22,394 bases of DNA, from assembly GCA_036897485.1 (NCBI GenBank), contig JAYMTF010001588.1, positions 1-22,394 on the forward strand. Direction: 5' to 3'. Below are positions 12,398 to 21,870 of this stretch, piece after piece. Position numbers and translations under genes: made by a program. The stretch is from Pelargonium nanum (lineage: Eukaryota; Streptophyta; Magnoliopsida; Geraniales; Geraniaceae). Each line of letters opens with the position of its first letter. Position 1 is the stretch's first letter. The notes under the pieces are model-generated. The model saw nothing but the letters and a program-made list of their open reading frames with translations, had not been told where the DNA came from and ran no database searches.

Positions 12398-13645
12398 ATG
12401 GGAGACGCGGAAAATGCCCTTCCACCTTCCAAGAAGAGGGCAGCTGGAAGAGAACTTTCTAGAGACAACCCTGGTCTTGATGATGAGGAGGATGCTTCAG
12501 AACAAGAGACGGGAACTTTCAAGAAGGCTAGTGAAGATGTGCTGGCAGGTCGAAGAATTGTCAAAGTTCGACGCACTCAAACAACTTCAGCCCCCTCTTC
12601 CAATCCTTTTGCTGGGATCCAGTTGGTTCCTCCTACTCAATCCAACACAACTGCAACTGAAGTTAAGGCTGAAGCACAATCTGTTGTTGAGAAACCAGCT
12701 CCTGAGGATGGTAACGTAAAAAAGAATGGAAATGAGGTTACTGAAAAGGGTAAAGATGAGGAGGAGAAGCAATCAGAAAGCAATGTTAATAAGACAGAGG
12801 CTGAATCTGCTGTGGAGAAGAAGAGTGATACCAGTGAGGCTCCGAAACCTGAGGACGCTGTAGAGAAGGAAAGTGATGTTGTTGAGGTAGCCAAACCTGA
12901 GGTAGATGATAAGCAAGCTGTTGGAGGTGATAAGAATGAGAAGGAAGATAAGGACGATAAGGATGATGATAATAAAAGTGAAAATGTTGATTCGAGTGCA
13001 GCAAGTAACCCTGTGAATTCGTTCCAACAGCTTTCAAGCACCCGAAATGCCTTTACAGGCCTTGTTGGAACAGGCTTTTCTAGTTCAACATTCTCCTTTG
13101 GGACAGCAACTAAAGATGGATCTTCCTTCAGTTTTGGTCTCTCTAATAACGGAAACTCCTCTCTTTTTGGCACTCCAGGGGCTTCTGTTGTTTCCAAGAG
13201 CGAGGGAAGTGCCATCCCGTCTATGCCGGAGGTTCCAGTCGAGACAGGGGAAGAGAACGAGAAAGCAGTGTTCACAGCAGATTCAGTGTTGTTTGAGTAT
13301 ATCGACGGAGGGTGGAAGGAACGAGGTAAGGGAGAACTGAAGGTGAATGTCTCTACCGCTGAGGAAAGAGCCAGACTAGTTATGAGAGCTCGGGGAAATT
13401 ACAGGTTGATTTTGAACGCACGTCTCTACCCAGACATGAAGCTAACAAATATGGAGAAAAAAGGCATCACATTTGCTTGCATGAACTGTACTGGTGAAGG
13501 GAAGGACAGTCTCTCAACATTTGCTTTGAAGTTCAGGGATGCTTCTATAGTTAAAGAGTTTCGCGCATCTGTTGCCGCCAATAAAGGTAAAACGACTACA
13601 GCTTTGAAGACGCCGGAAAATTCCCCCAAGGCTACGGATGACTGA
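12398..13645 (+). CDS. NUP50A: Nuclear pore complex protein NUP50-type (RanBP1 domain)
   Basis: A complete 415-residue protein in one coding exon. NUP50 sits on the nuclear side of the pore and helps importin-alpha/Ran-dependent cargo release. Residues 1-60 match the NUP50 N-terminal motif, with SKKRAAGREL, an acidic NPGLDDEEDA and GTFKKASEDVLAGRRIVKVRR. Residues 68-75 are SNPFAGIQ. Residues 85-200 are a charged Lys/Glu/Asp linker with two 16-residue tandem copies at 138-153 and 154-169. FG motifs FSFG (232-235), FSFG (244-247) and LFG (256-258) follow. Residues 281-396 form a Ran-binding domain (FEYIDGGWKERGKGELKVN, ARGNYRLILNARLYPDM). The ATG at 12398 is chosen because it opens the conserved MGDAEN start. 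It lies downstream of the coatomer gene on the same strand with its own promoter. The a/b paralogue assignment is from memory and uncertain. Confidence 0.93.
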   Translation: MGDAENALPPSKKRAAGRELSRDNPGLDDEEDASEQETGTFKKASEDVLAGRRIVKVRRTQTTSAPSSNPFAGIQLVPPTQSNTTATEVKAEAQSVVEKPAPEDGNVKKNGNEVTEKGKDEEEKQSESNVNKTEAESAVEKKSDTSEAPKPEDAVEKESDVVEVAKPEVDDKQAVGGDKNEKEDKDDKDDDNKSENVDSSAASNPVNSFQQLSSTRNAFTGLVGTGFSSSTFSFGTATKDGSSFSFGLSNNGNSSLFGTPGASVVSKSEGSAIPSMPEVPVETGEENEKAVFTADSVLFEYIDGGWKERGKGELKVNVSTAEERARLVMRARGNYRLILNARLYPDMKLTNMEKKGITFACMNCTGEGKDSLSTFALKFRDASIVKEFRASVAANKGKTTTALKTPENSPKATDD

Positions 13646-15732
13646 AAGATGCTATACAGTCAACGCTAGCCGACGATTAGGAGAGTTCTGTTCTGTCTCA
13701 GAGTTGGGAAGAGGAAAAACAAAAATTGTTGTTTAGATTTTGATAATTTCATGAGTTCCTCCAATGCGGCAGAGTAAGCTGAGGTCAATGTAGTTTTTGT
13801 TGTTTAACTGTAGCTTCTGCTTGGCCTGCTCTGCTTGGATTATGGATTTTAATTGTCTTTTAGATTTTACACATCTAAAAAAAATCTTCTGTCTGATTGA
13901 AATATATAGGAAGAAGTAAAAAAATTCTCTATTATCTTTCAGTTATTGCTATCTATAACTTTCATCAAATCGCAGCCCTCTGGATAGAGTGCCAATTTCA
14001 GGTTCGGGTCGGTGTGGAAAAGCTTACCCAGAAGATCTTTAGGCTCTTTTGGTTTCGGGGCGCTAATTGGGTTGGGTGTCACTTTTTAAACATCGGATGT
14101 TACGAGCTCTGCGGACTCGTCCGGTCCAACCTGAAAGATGGTTCGGGACAAAGTGAACAATTATTTTTCATCGAGTAGTTAGTATTTTTTTATCAGTTGA
14201 GTTACACAACAAGAGATAATGCTCTTTTAATTCAAACCTCACCTCATACCGTTGGTAAGAAAGCTCAAACCCGAGACCTAAAAAAAAACTCAAAGTGATT
14301 AAACCGTTTAGCATAACATGTTTTGGAATAAGTAGTTAGTACTTATATCATTTAATCAATTCATTTTTAATCTGACTTAAACCCGTCAATGTTACACTAA
14401 AAATCTAAAATGATTTGAATTGATTTAATCCCGACTTCTTTCGTATCATATTGTTTTTTATCAATTTGAGTTGAGCACATCCGATTAAAAAAAAAAATTG
14501 CCACATCTAATGCAGTAGATGGTTGATGTTTTAAAAGCTTACATATGAAGTAATTACCAAAAGAAGTAATCGATTAGCATAAATAAATTGTCAACACTCC
14601 AATCCAATTGAAGAAAAATACTACGAATCTAAGAAAAGTCTGTTTTGATAAAATACAAATAAATCTTAAATGAAGATATTGTTATCTACAGACAGTACAA
14701 TATATAGCTGGAGCATTTCTAGCTGCCGCGCACGATCTCCCAACTAGCTCCCATTCTCCGCTTCTGACTTTGAAACTTTTGTTGTTTTTTAATTTTTTTA
14801 AATTATTGTATTATTTGATCTACTAAAACCTAGAGAATTTTAAGGTCAGATTCAACCAAATCAATGATAACATGAGTGATTGTGAAGTGTTATATTAAAT
14901 TCGAATTGTTTAGATTTATATGAAAAGATAAAGAGTGGAATTAGTCTATAAAAATAAATAGTATGATATAATGAATTACAGACATGACACGTTAGTTATA
15001 TTATTGATGATTAAGGCAATACATCTTGTGATCCGAGCGAATAACCTTCATTTTTTTTATGGCTTCGGATACAAATTTGGGAAGAAAAATCGTGACCTAC
15101 TACAGTAGATTTGCCACTTGTGTAAATGCTTGATGATCGGTTGAGAGAGAATATTATGTTCGTCATTATTCATCTTCCATCTTACAAGCAATAACTTGTT
15201 CTTTATCAACGTTTATGATGTTGAAATGATATATAGTCCATTGATAATGGACCGGGATTGTTATTCTTTACTGTAGTTACTAGCAGCAACGAGTGAGAAC
15301 CAACTATCAAATTGATTTGCATTATAATAATGTCAATTAAATGAAAATTAAGGGGATTAGAAATCTTCTTATCCATTTATGCATAGTAAAATAAACAGAT
15401 CCTTACTTAACAGAACTCACATAGATTGTTAATTAATTACAATATACAACATATTGTAGAATTCATTTTCCATTACTAAATAGCACAAGTCAATCATACA
15501 AGTAGTATCATTAACTCTACATGTATAGTGCAATGCACTTCATTGGTGCATTGAACAAATCTTCAATCATTTTACGTAAAAATATTTGTAGTTGACATAA
15601 TAATCAATCATTCTTCAATGAAAGAATGTTGATGCTTTGAGCAATTTTTAATTTCCATTATATTATTGATTAATTCATGGAGCCGATGTTGTAAAATGCA
15701 AGGCATATAGCTGGATTTGACCTTTGGATGGA
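13646..15732. other. NUP50 3'UTR and intergenic DNA with degenerate repeats
   Basis: The first part is the NUP50 3' flank. A relatively GC-rich patch (about 13985-14160) with weakly inverted ends around TTTCAGGTT and its complement looks like an eroded transposable element. It is followed by repeat-like sequence (14190-14285). The rest is AT-rich with no recognisable exon on either strand. The region just before the peroxidase TATA box presumably holds its promoter, but no specific element stands out. Confidence 0.5.
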
Positions 15733-15740
15733 TATAAAAA
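15733..15740 (+). promoter_or_regulatory. TATA box of the peroxidase gene
   Basis: TATAAAAA lies 79 bases before the peroxidase ATG. A start site about 30 bases downstream would give a short leader of roughly 50 bases, normal for this family. Confidence 0.7.
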
Positions 15741-15818
15741 GGGCACATTGTTTCTATTATCTTCATCCAATTCTCAAACATCTCATAGCATTTCAAAAAA
15801 GATTGAGAGAATATCAAA

Positions 15819-17173
<1,355 letters not shown>

Positions 17174-18256
17174 TTTGATTTACTAATCAATAATTATGTG
17201 TTGTGCTAATAATAAATTAATTGTTGTCACTAAATATGTGACTGAAGTAAATTCTAAATAAATATTATTTTTGTTTTGTGTTTGGATTTTTTGTTTTTGT
17301 TTTTGTTGTAGCTCAGTTCACGGGTAGTGTACTGTAGTTTATGTTGTCCGCAGTTCAGCAGAAAATGACAATAATCAACTTGGAAACTATTAGTCCTTTT
17401 TAAGCTTTCGACTCCAATTCGGATCAGAACTCGTGATATTTAAAATTCAATTTAACTTAAAATTAATTTAATATATTAAGTTTTGGACACAAGAAATATA
17501 TTCCTTAAAAAAATGAAGCAAATATAAATTAGAAATAATTATTTAGAGATTAGGCTATTTAATTAATCTTGTGTTGCACATGAAGCAAAAAAATGATTTC
17601 AACTCCCGTGATACTAGTGGGTCCATTTGATTTTTTGTGATTCTTGTACCTATTTGCACTGTAAGACAAAATTATAAGAGTGCTCGTGAGCTATGATAAT
17701 AATGAAATTAATAATAGTACTGCCGATTCTTGCCACCAAAAAATAAATTACTGTTAAAATATCATTGAAAAAATGATCATGTTGTTTTGTGCTTTCTCAT
17801 AAATAAGTAAAAGTTATGTGTTTTAAATTTTATATTAGAAAATTACTATTTGCTCCACATCTTGTATAATATTTGAATCACATAGCATTTCTCATGTAAA
17901 AATCCATCTTTACTATTTTATCTTCATATTCAATTTTGTCCATACATGTTCATAAGATCAAGATTTAAATGTTTTACAATTAACAAAACTGAATCCATAT
18001 AATTGAGACATAAAGCATTTAACAAACATCTAATCTAATTAAATATGTCATGAGTGTACAAGTAATAAACTCATTACATTTTTATAGCAAAAAGAGAGAA
18101 GAAAAAAAAAACACATTAGTAAAAATAAACAAAACATGCAATCACCTGATTTTGTATATCAAGAAACAATACTTGCAACAACCATTTAATTTATCAACAT
18201 AATTAATCAAATAAAAAAGAAAAAGAAAATAACAACATGACCTAATCCAAGAATTA
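17174..18256. other. Intergenic region between convergent peroxidase and thionin-like genes
   Basis: AT-rich sequence that contains the 3' flank of the peroxidase on the left and that of the first minus-strand thionin-like gene on the right. An AATAAA polyadenylation-type signal lies at 17211-17216, 38 bases after the peroxidase stop. No further gene, RNA or clear mobile element is visible. Confidence 0.6.
17211..17216 (+). terminator. Polyadenylation signal of peroxidase gene
   Basis: AATAAA lies 38 bases after the TAA. Another AAATAAA-rich patch follows near 17256-17263. The position is plausible for a plant near-upstream element; the cleavage site is not determined. Confidence 0.5.
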
Positions 18257-18661
18257 CTAGCAATAGTTGGAGCAAAACTTATTGGAGCAAGAGCTGACAC
18301 AACCTTCCACCTGATCTTCATTTGGGCTCCGGACGGTGCTGATGTTGGTGCACAGGGAGGCGGCGCAGCCGATCTTGCAGAAGGAATGGGCGTTTGTAGT
18401 AATATTCTTTGCATTATTATTGTTGTTGAGTGGCTGATAATTTGGCGGCGGCACGACGCAGTCTCGGAGGCATTTGAGGGAGCAATAGAAGACGGAGGTT
18501 TGTGGTGTGACGATACAGAATAGGAAGCAAATGTTGTAGCAGTCTCTGAACGCCGTCGTGGCCTGCGCCGCCACACCGCCGCCGTGTAGTGCCAACAGCA
18601 ACGCCAAACAGATTATCGGCGCCGGAGATGGTGACTTTGTGAATCTTGTTCCTCTCTCCAT
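18257..18661 (-). CDS. Thionin-like secreted cysteine-rich protein (intronless member)
   Basis: 134 residues in one exon. Signal peptide about 1-32 (hydrophobic IICLALLLALHGGGVAA). The mature part has 13 cysteines: C41, 45, 49, 60, 64, 68, then 95, 99, 104, then 121, 125, 130, 134. The first six follow CX3CX3CX10CX3CX3C, shared with the next genes in the cluster; HSFCKIGCAASLC (92-104) matches the FCKLGCA block of plant thionin-like proteins as I recall them. A linker of Asn and Pro (70-90) separates the blocks. I chose the Met at 18661: an in-frame Met at 18706 lies only about 25 bases from the TATA box, at or before the expected transcription start. Likely a secreted defence or signalling peptide; activity is unknown. 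Unlike its neighbour at 19811-20737 it has no intron after the FCK block. Confidence 0.85.
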   Translation of the reverse strand: MERGTRFTKSPSPAPIICLALLLALHGGGVAAQATTAFRDCYNICFLFCIVTPQTSVFYCSLKCLRDCVVPPPNYQPLNNNNNAKNITTNAHSFCKIGCAASLCTNISTVRSPNEDQVEGCVSSCSNKFCSNYC

Positions 18662-18729
18662 TTTCTTGTTGTTGTTGGAGAAAGAGATAAGAGAATATAG
18701 CAGCAAGTTTGTTTGGTATATCTATGGGT

Positions 18730-18736
18730 TTATATA
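18730..18736 (-). promoter_or_regulatory. TATA box of first thionin-like gene
   Basis: TATATAA on the minus strand, about 70 bases upstream of the chosen ATG. It supports the downstream start codon and a roughly 40-base leader. Confidence 0.65.
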
Positions 18737-19233
18737 GACTAGACTAGAATGCCCAAGTGTTAGCTTTTAATTGTATACATTTGAATTTTACTACTATGCC
18801 CTCTTTAGTATTGCAATAGTTTTGGACCGACTTTAAAACTTAGGTAAAATATCTAATTTGGTTATTGAACTTTCTCAAAGTGGTATGACGTGAATACCAT
18901 ATGCAATAAAGGGATCCAGCAGAGAATAATTAAGCCCATGTGGAGCAGAGATAGAGATGAAGAATAATTCTAGAACGGGAATGGAGTAAGGTGAGGGGCG
19001 GGGACGAGAATTACAAAATCGAATCAAAAAATAAAATAAAGATCTAACATATACATACAACTTGACGTGTGATAACAAATTTATAATATTTATATATCTT
19101 GAAATTTGCATTAACAATAATAAAATCAAACTCGATTATGTGAAATTGATTAATTAGTTTATTTAACTAAAAAAATGTATGTAAATGTGTAGTGCTATTT
19201 AATAAACAAAAAAAAAATTATACTCGCTCAATC
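18737..19233. other. Intergenic region between thionin-like genes
   Basis: Holds the upstream region of the gene at 18257-18661 and the 3' flank of the short gene at 19234-19425. I searched the minus strand for a continuation of the short gene (an FCKLGC-type exon) and found none. A G-rich patch (about 18976-19012) looks like mobile-element debris but cannot be classified. Confidence 0.55.
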
Positions 19234-19425
19234 TCATAGGCGTTTAGAAGGACTGCATTTTTCGGCACAACTTTTGTCGCAGGAAATTTTAGATATGCCA
19301 GGAGCGTCGATACACTCATTTACGCAATCCTCTATGCACTGGTTGAAAGGAACAGCTATGGAGTTGCCTACAAGCAGCCCCACAAAAACCAAGAACACCA
19401 TCACCTCTCTAGCTTTGATCTCCAT
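19234..19425 (-). CDS. Short thionin-like peptide with only the first six-cysteine module
   Basis: 63 residues: signal peptide about 1-24 (VMVFLVFVGLLVGNSIA), then six cysteines (C30, 34, 38, 49, 53, 57) in CX3CX3CX10CX3CX3C, ending CSPSKRL. The N-terminal half aligns well with the gene at 19811-20737 (GLLVANSTATSFDQCFEDC versus GLLVGNSIAVPFNQCIEDC), but the FCKLGC block and the final cysteine exon are absent. I place the start at the ATG at 19425; the frame upstream of it opens with TTG, not ATG. A TATA box lies at the right distance. No good splice donor precedes the stop. It is either a truncated paralogue that is still expressed or a young short peptide gene. The paired CX3C helices suggest a hairpin-type fold, which is inference. 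Confidence 0.7.
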   Translation of the reverse strand: MEIKAREVMVFLVFVGLLVGNSIAVPFNQCIEDCVNECIDAPGISKISCDKSCAEKCSPSKRL

Positions 19426-19473
19426 TTTCAATGATAATAGTTATGAGAATGGAAAGTTTTGGTGGTTGATAGG

Positions 19474-19485
19474 TTTTATATATAT
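19474..19485 (-). promoter_or_regulatory. TATA box of short thionin-like gene
   Basis: Minus-strand ATATATATAAAA, about 50 bases upstream of the ATG, leaving a short leader of roughly 20 bases. Its retention argues that the short gene can still be transcribed. Confidence 0.6.
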
Positions 19486-19619
19486 GGATGGAGTTTATTT
19501 GGTTTGTGATGTGAATGTCAATGGGACACCATTTTTCTAGGAGAAGAAAAGGGAGAGGAAATTGATTTTAGTGGTTGGAATTGTGATGAAAATATATATT
19601 AATAGAAAGTTGTTTTTAT

Positions 19620-20252
19620 TGCTCTATTCATTTAGTGTAACATTGTATGTTTTTTATCAGTCGTAACATTATATGTTATAAATAATACGTCGTAATATAC
19701 TAATTATTTCATTGATAATTTGATTGAACTATAATATGATATTCAGGAAGATAACGATTCTCAACTTGATTTTTATTCATGAATCACTTAGCAAATTACA
19801 TGCCAAAATCCTAATTCTTGGTAGCATAATCCTTGGTGCATATCTCCGAGCAAGAATCCAAACAGCTTCCCAAATTCTCTTTGGTACCTACCGAACAATA
19901 AAACAAAATTAATAAATAACAAACCTAGAATATACAATATATTAATTATCCACTGCATAATTTATTTATTTTTGACCAATATCCACTGCATAATTTTCAT
20001 TGTCACAATTTTTTTTTGTTAAAAACTTAAATACATTAGAAATGTTCCAAGAATGCAAAAAAATAATAAAATCTATTAATATATACACGCCAAATCCTGA
20101 AAATATATAAACGAATATGAATAAACAAGAAAGTAGCACTAAAATTATCTCAAGCAGATTTTCTACCACCAAAAAAATGTAAAGCAAAGTTCATACTTCA
20201 AAAAAAATATAATTATATTATTTTTAAAAACAGTTTAAAGTTATGATCAATT
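19620..20252. repeat. Tandem duplication, copy A (last exon, 3' flank and intron of thionin-like gene)
   Basis: This block aligns with 21622-22244 in the same orientation. Shared stretches include TGCTCTATT at the left edge, TTATTGATAATTTGA-type sequence, the whole final exon, CAAACCTAGAATATAC, CAAATCCTGAAAAT, and GCAGATTTTCTACCACC. To the left of 19620 and 21622 the sequences are unrelated, so the left breakpoint is visible. The right breakpoint in copy B is obscured by inserted sequence. Confidence 0.8.
19772..19777 (-). terminator. Polyadenylation signal of two-exon thionin-like gene
   Basis: AATAAA on the minus strand, about 33 bases after the stop codon at 19811. The same signal is retained in the duplicate copy (21753-21758). 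Confidence 0.5.
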
Positions 20253-20737
20253 GTAAATATATTCAATTTCTTAACTTTTTTTTAAAGACAATTTCTTAAC
20301 TTTTTCAATATATTGACAAAAGTTCAAATAATTATTTTAAGTGATTTTTTTAATAATAATTTAGTCCGTGTAAACTTCGTTTTAAAGCTTCGAAAGAATG
20401 AACTTAAGCGCCAAACACAGCTCAAAAATCAATTATTTATAAAAACGGAGAGATAATTACCGGAATTTTTTTTGGTGCAGATGGTGGAAGCACAACCCAA
20501 TTTACAGAAGTAGAGGCCGTCGGTCCGGTGGCCGGCGGCGGCGGCGGATGCCGGTAAACCTCCGCAATCTTTCAAGCATTTTTGGTTGCAGGAAAGTGGA
20601 GACTTGCCCGGAATGATGATACACTCAGCAACACAATCCTCAAAGCACTGATCAAAAGAGGTAGCTGTGGAGTTAGCTACAAGCAACCCCACCACAACCA
20701 GCAACACCATCGCCACTGATCTGCCTTTCATCGCCAT
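19811..20737 (-). CDS. Thionin-like secreted cysteine-rich protein (two exons)
   Basis: Minus-strand exons 20737-20461 and 19887-19811, joined across a 573-bp GT-AG intron (splits a Gly codon), give 117 residues. Signal peptide about 1-25 (MKGRSVAMVLLVVVGLLVA region). Twelve cysteines: C31, 35, 39, 50, 54, 58 as CX3CX3CX10CX3CX3C; C78, 82, 87 in FCKLGCASTIC; C101, 105, 109 in CLDSCSEIC from exon 2. The end is TKDYATKN. An Ala-rich link (PASAAAA) lies between the first two blocks. The whole layout matches Arabidopsis thionin-like proteins as I remember them. The start is the Met at 20737: an in-frame upstream Met (20884) lies before the TATA box at 20831-20838 and cannot be in the transcript. 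A second Met two codons on (20731) is also possible. Likely secreted; function unproven. Confidence 0.87.
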
Positions 20738-20830
20738 TTCTGATCTGCTTGATTTGATTTTCAGTATAAGAAAATTGGGTGTGGAGAGGCTAATGATTTT
20801 ATTTGGAGGTGGTAATGTGAATGTTGAGTA

Positions 20831-20838
20831 ATTTATAA
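20831..20838 (-). promoter_or_regulatory. TATA box of two-exon thionin-like gene
   Basis: Minus-strand TTATAAAT, about 95 bases upstream of the ATG at 20737. It sets the transcription start near 20800 and rules out the longer N-terminal reading. Confidence 0.6.
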
Positions 20839-21621
20839 GGGGAATGAATATTTTGGTTGGGAGGGGATAAGAATGTATACTCATGCATTGTTTTATGACA
20901 TTTGGTTGTTACCATATTTATATGATATTATTCATTGTTTTTGGCATTTGTTGTTGACATATTTATATGATTGTGCAGAGAACATGAAGCAAATTTGAAT
21001 GTTACATAAATGTAAAGTGGATCTCTAGAAAAAAAAAAAAGAAAAAAAAAAGTAAAGTGGATGCGATCACCATTTTACTGGAGAAACGACAAGGTTGCAC
21101 AAACACGAATACTCAAATAGAATCCAAAGAATTTAAACTGGTTGACCCTACATGTCTTGCATTAAAGCTGACAAAATGGACCTGACTTGCCGGATTACCG
21201 AAATCCCAATCCATTTTTTGGCGAGTTCGGGTATGAATTAATCAACTCGAAAAAAATGGGTGGGTTCAGCCCGAACTCTTGCCACATATACCTTGTGTTA
21301 CCATGTTTATTTAAAGACGAGAATAGTATAAATAAAAATAACATATTGTTTAAGATAAAACGTTCATCTATTAACAATAATGTAAAAGTTGAAAAAAAAA
21401 AACATGTTTATAACGTTAATTAGAGTGTCTCCTGTAATATTCATACAATTATATATAATGTGACAAGAATTCCACATACATAAAGAGAAAATAGGAAACA
21501 TAATAGAAGAGGAAATGACTCAATGAATGCGTGGTAAAAAAAAAATTTTACTCTTGGAATTTTAATATCTCTATTGGAATAGACAAACTATGATTATCTC
21601 TAATACTCGAGATAATTATTT
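20839..21621. other. Intergenic region with repeat debris
   Basis: No gene is recognisable. The stretch contains a small A-rich insertion flanked by an 11-bp direct repeat (21012-21062). It also holds a segment starting AAAGCTGACAAAATGGA (21164) that resembles the end of the repeat at 22313, with several GAGTTCGGGT/CCCGAACTC-type pieces (21220-21280). Both look like transposable-element remnants. The part next to 20838 is the promoter region of the two-exon thionin-like gene. Confidence 0.5.
21012..21062. repeat. 11-bp direct repeat flanking an A-rich insertion
   Basis: GTAAAGTGGAT occurs at 21012-21022 and again, perfectly, at 21052-21062. Between them lie CTCTAG and an A-rich tract (A12-G-A10). 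This is the form expected of a very short retroposed insertion with target-site duplication and poly(A) tail, or of local slippage. Confidence 0.6.
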
Positions 21622-21752
21622 TGCTCTATTTATTTAGTGTACCATCATACGTAACAAACAATACGACTAAGTAACATATTAATTATTTTATTGATAATTT
21701 GACTGAATTGCAATATATAACATTTAGAAAGACAATTATTCTCATCTTGATT

Positions 21753-21758
21753 TTTATT
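21753..21758 (-). terminator. Polyadenylation signal of partial thionin-like gene
   Basis: AATAAA on the minus strand, about 36 bases after the stop codon at 21794, conserved with copy A. Confidence 0.5.
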
Positions 21759-21793
21759 GATGAATCACACATGGCAAATTACATGCCATAATC

Positions 21794-21870
21794 CTAATTC
21801 TTGGTAGCATAATCCTTGGTGCAGATCTCCGAGCAAGAATCCAAACAGCTTCCCAAATTCTCTTTAGTAC
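21794..21870 (-). CDS. Final exon of another thionin-like gene (5' part outside window)
   Basis: This 77-base exon sits behind a GGTAG acceptor (AG at 21872-21871). It encodes the same C-terminal peptide as exon 2 at 19887-19811, including CLDSCSEIC and the TKDYATKN end. It differs from that exon by two bases, both synonymous (ACC/ACT Thr and ATA/ATC Ile). By analogy with the 573-bp intron of copy A, exon 1 should begin beyond the right edge of the window, and no part of it is seen. The identical peptide amid diverged flanks suggests a working gene, but a gene that has lost exon 1 cannot be excluded. Confidence 0.75.

Noticed and set aside
12637-13275. Long open frame of 212 codons on the minus strand inside NUP50
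   Set aside because: It is antisense to a well-supported coding exon, and its Ser/Leu-rich composition is the complement of the Lys/Glu-rich linker.
13897-14178. 93-codon open frame after NUP50
   Set aside because: No motif; it overlaps a repeat-like patch and has no promoter or splice context.
14194-14285. tRNA or SINE from box-like sequences
   Set aside because: A-box-like and B-box-like pieces occur in the wrong order and no cloverleaf can be drawn.
19426-19431. Start of the short thionin-like gene at 19431
   Set aside because: The codon there is TTG; the first ATG in frame is at 19425 and directly precedes the signal peptide.
20738-20884. N-terminal extension of the two-exon thionin-like protein starting at 20884
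   Set aside because: The TATA box at 20831-20838 lies inside it, so it is promoter sequence; the signal peptide begins at the Met at 20737.
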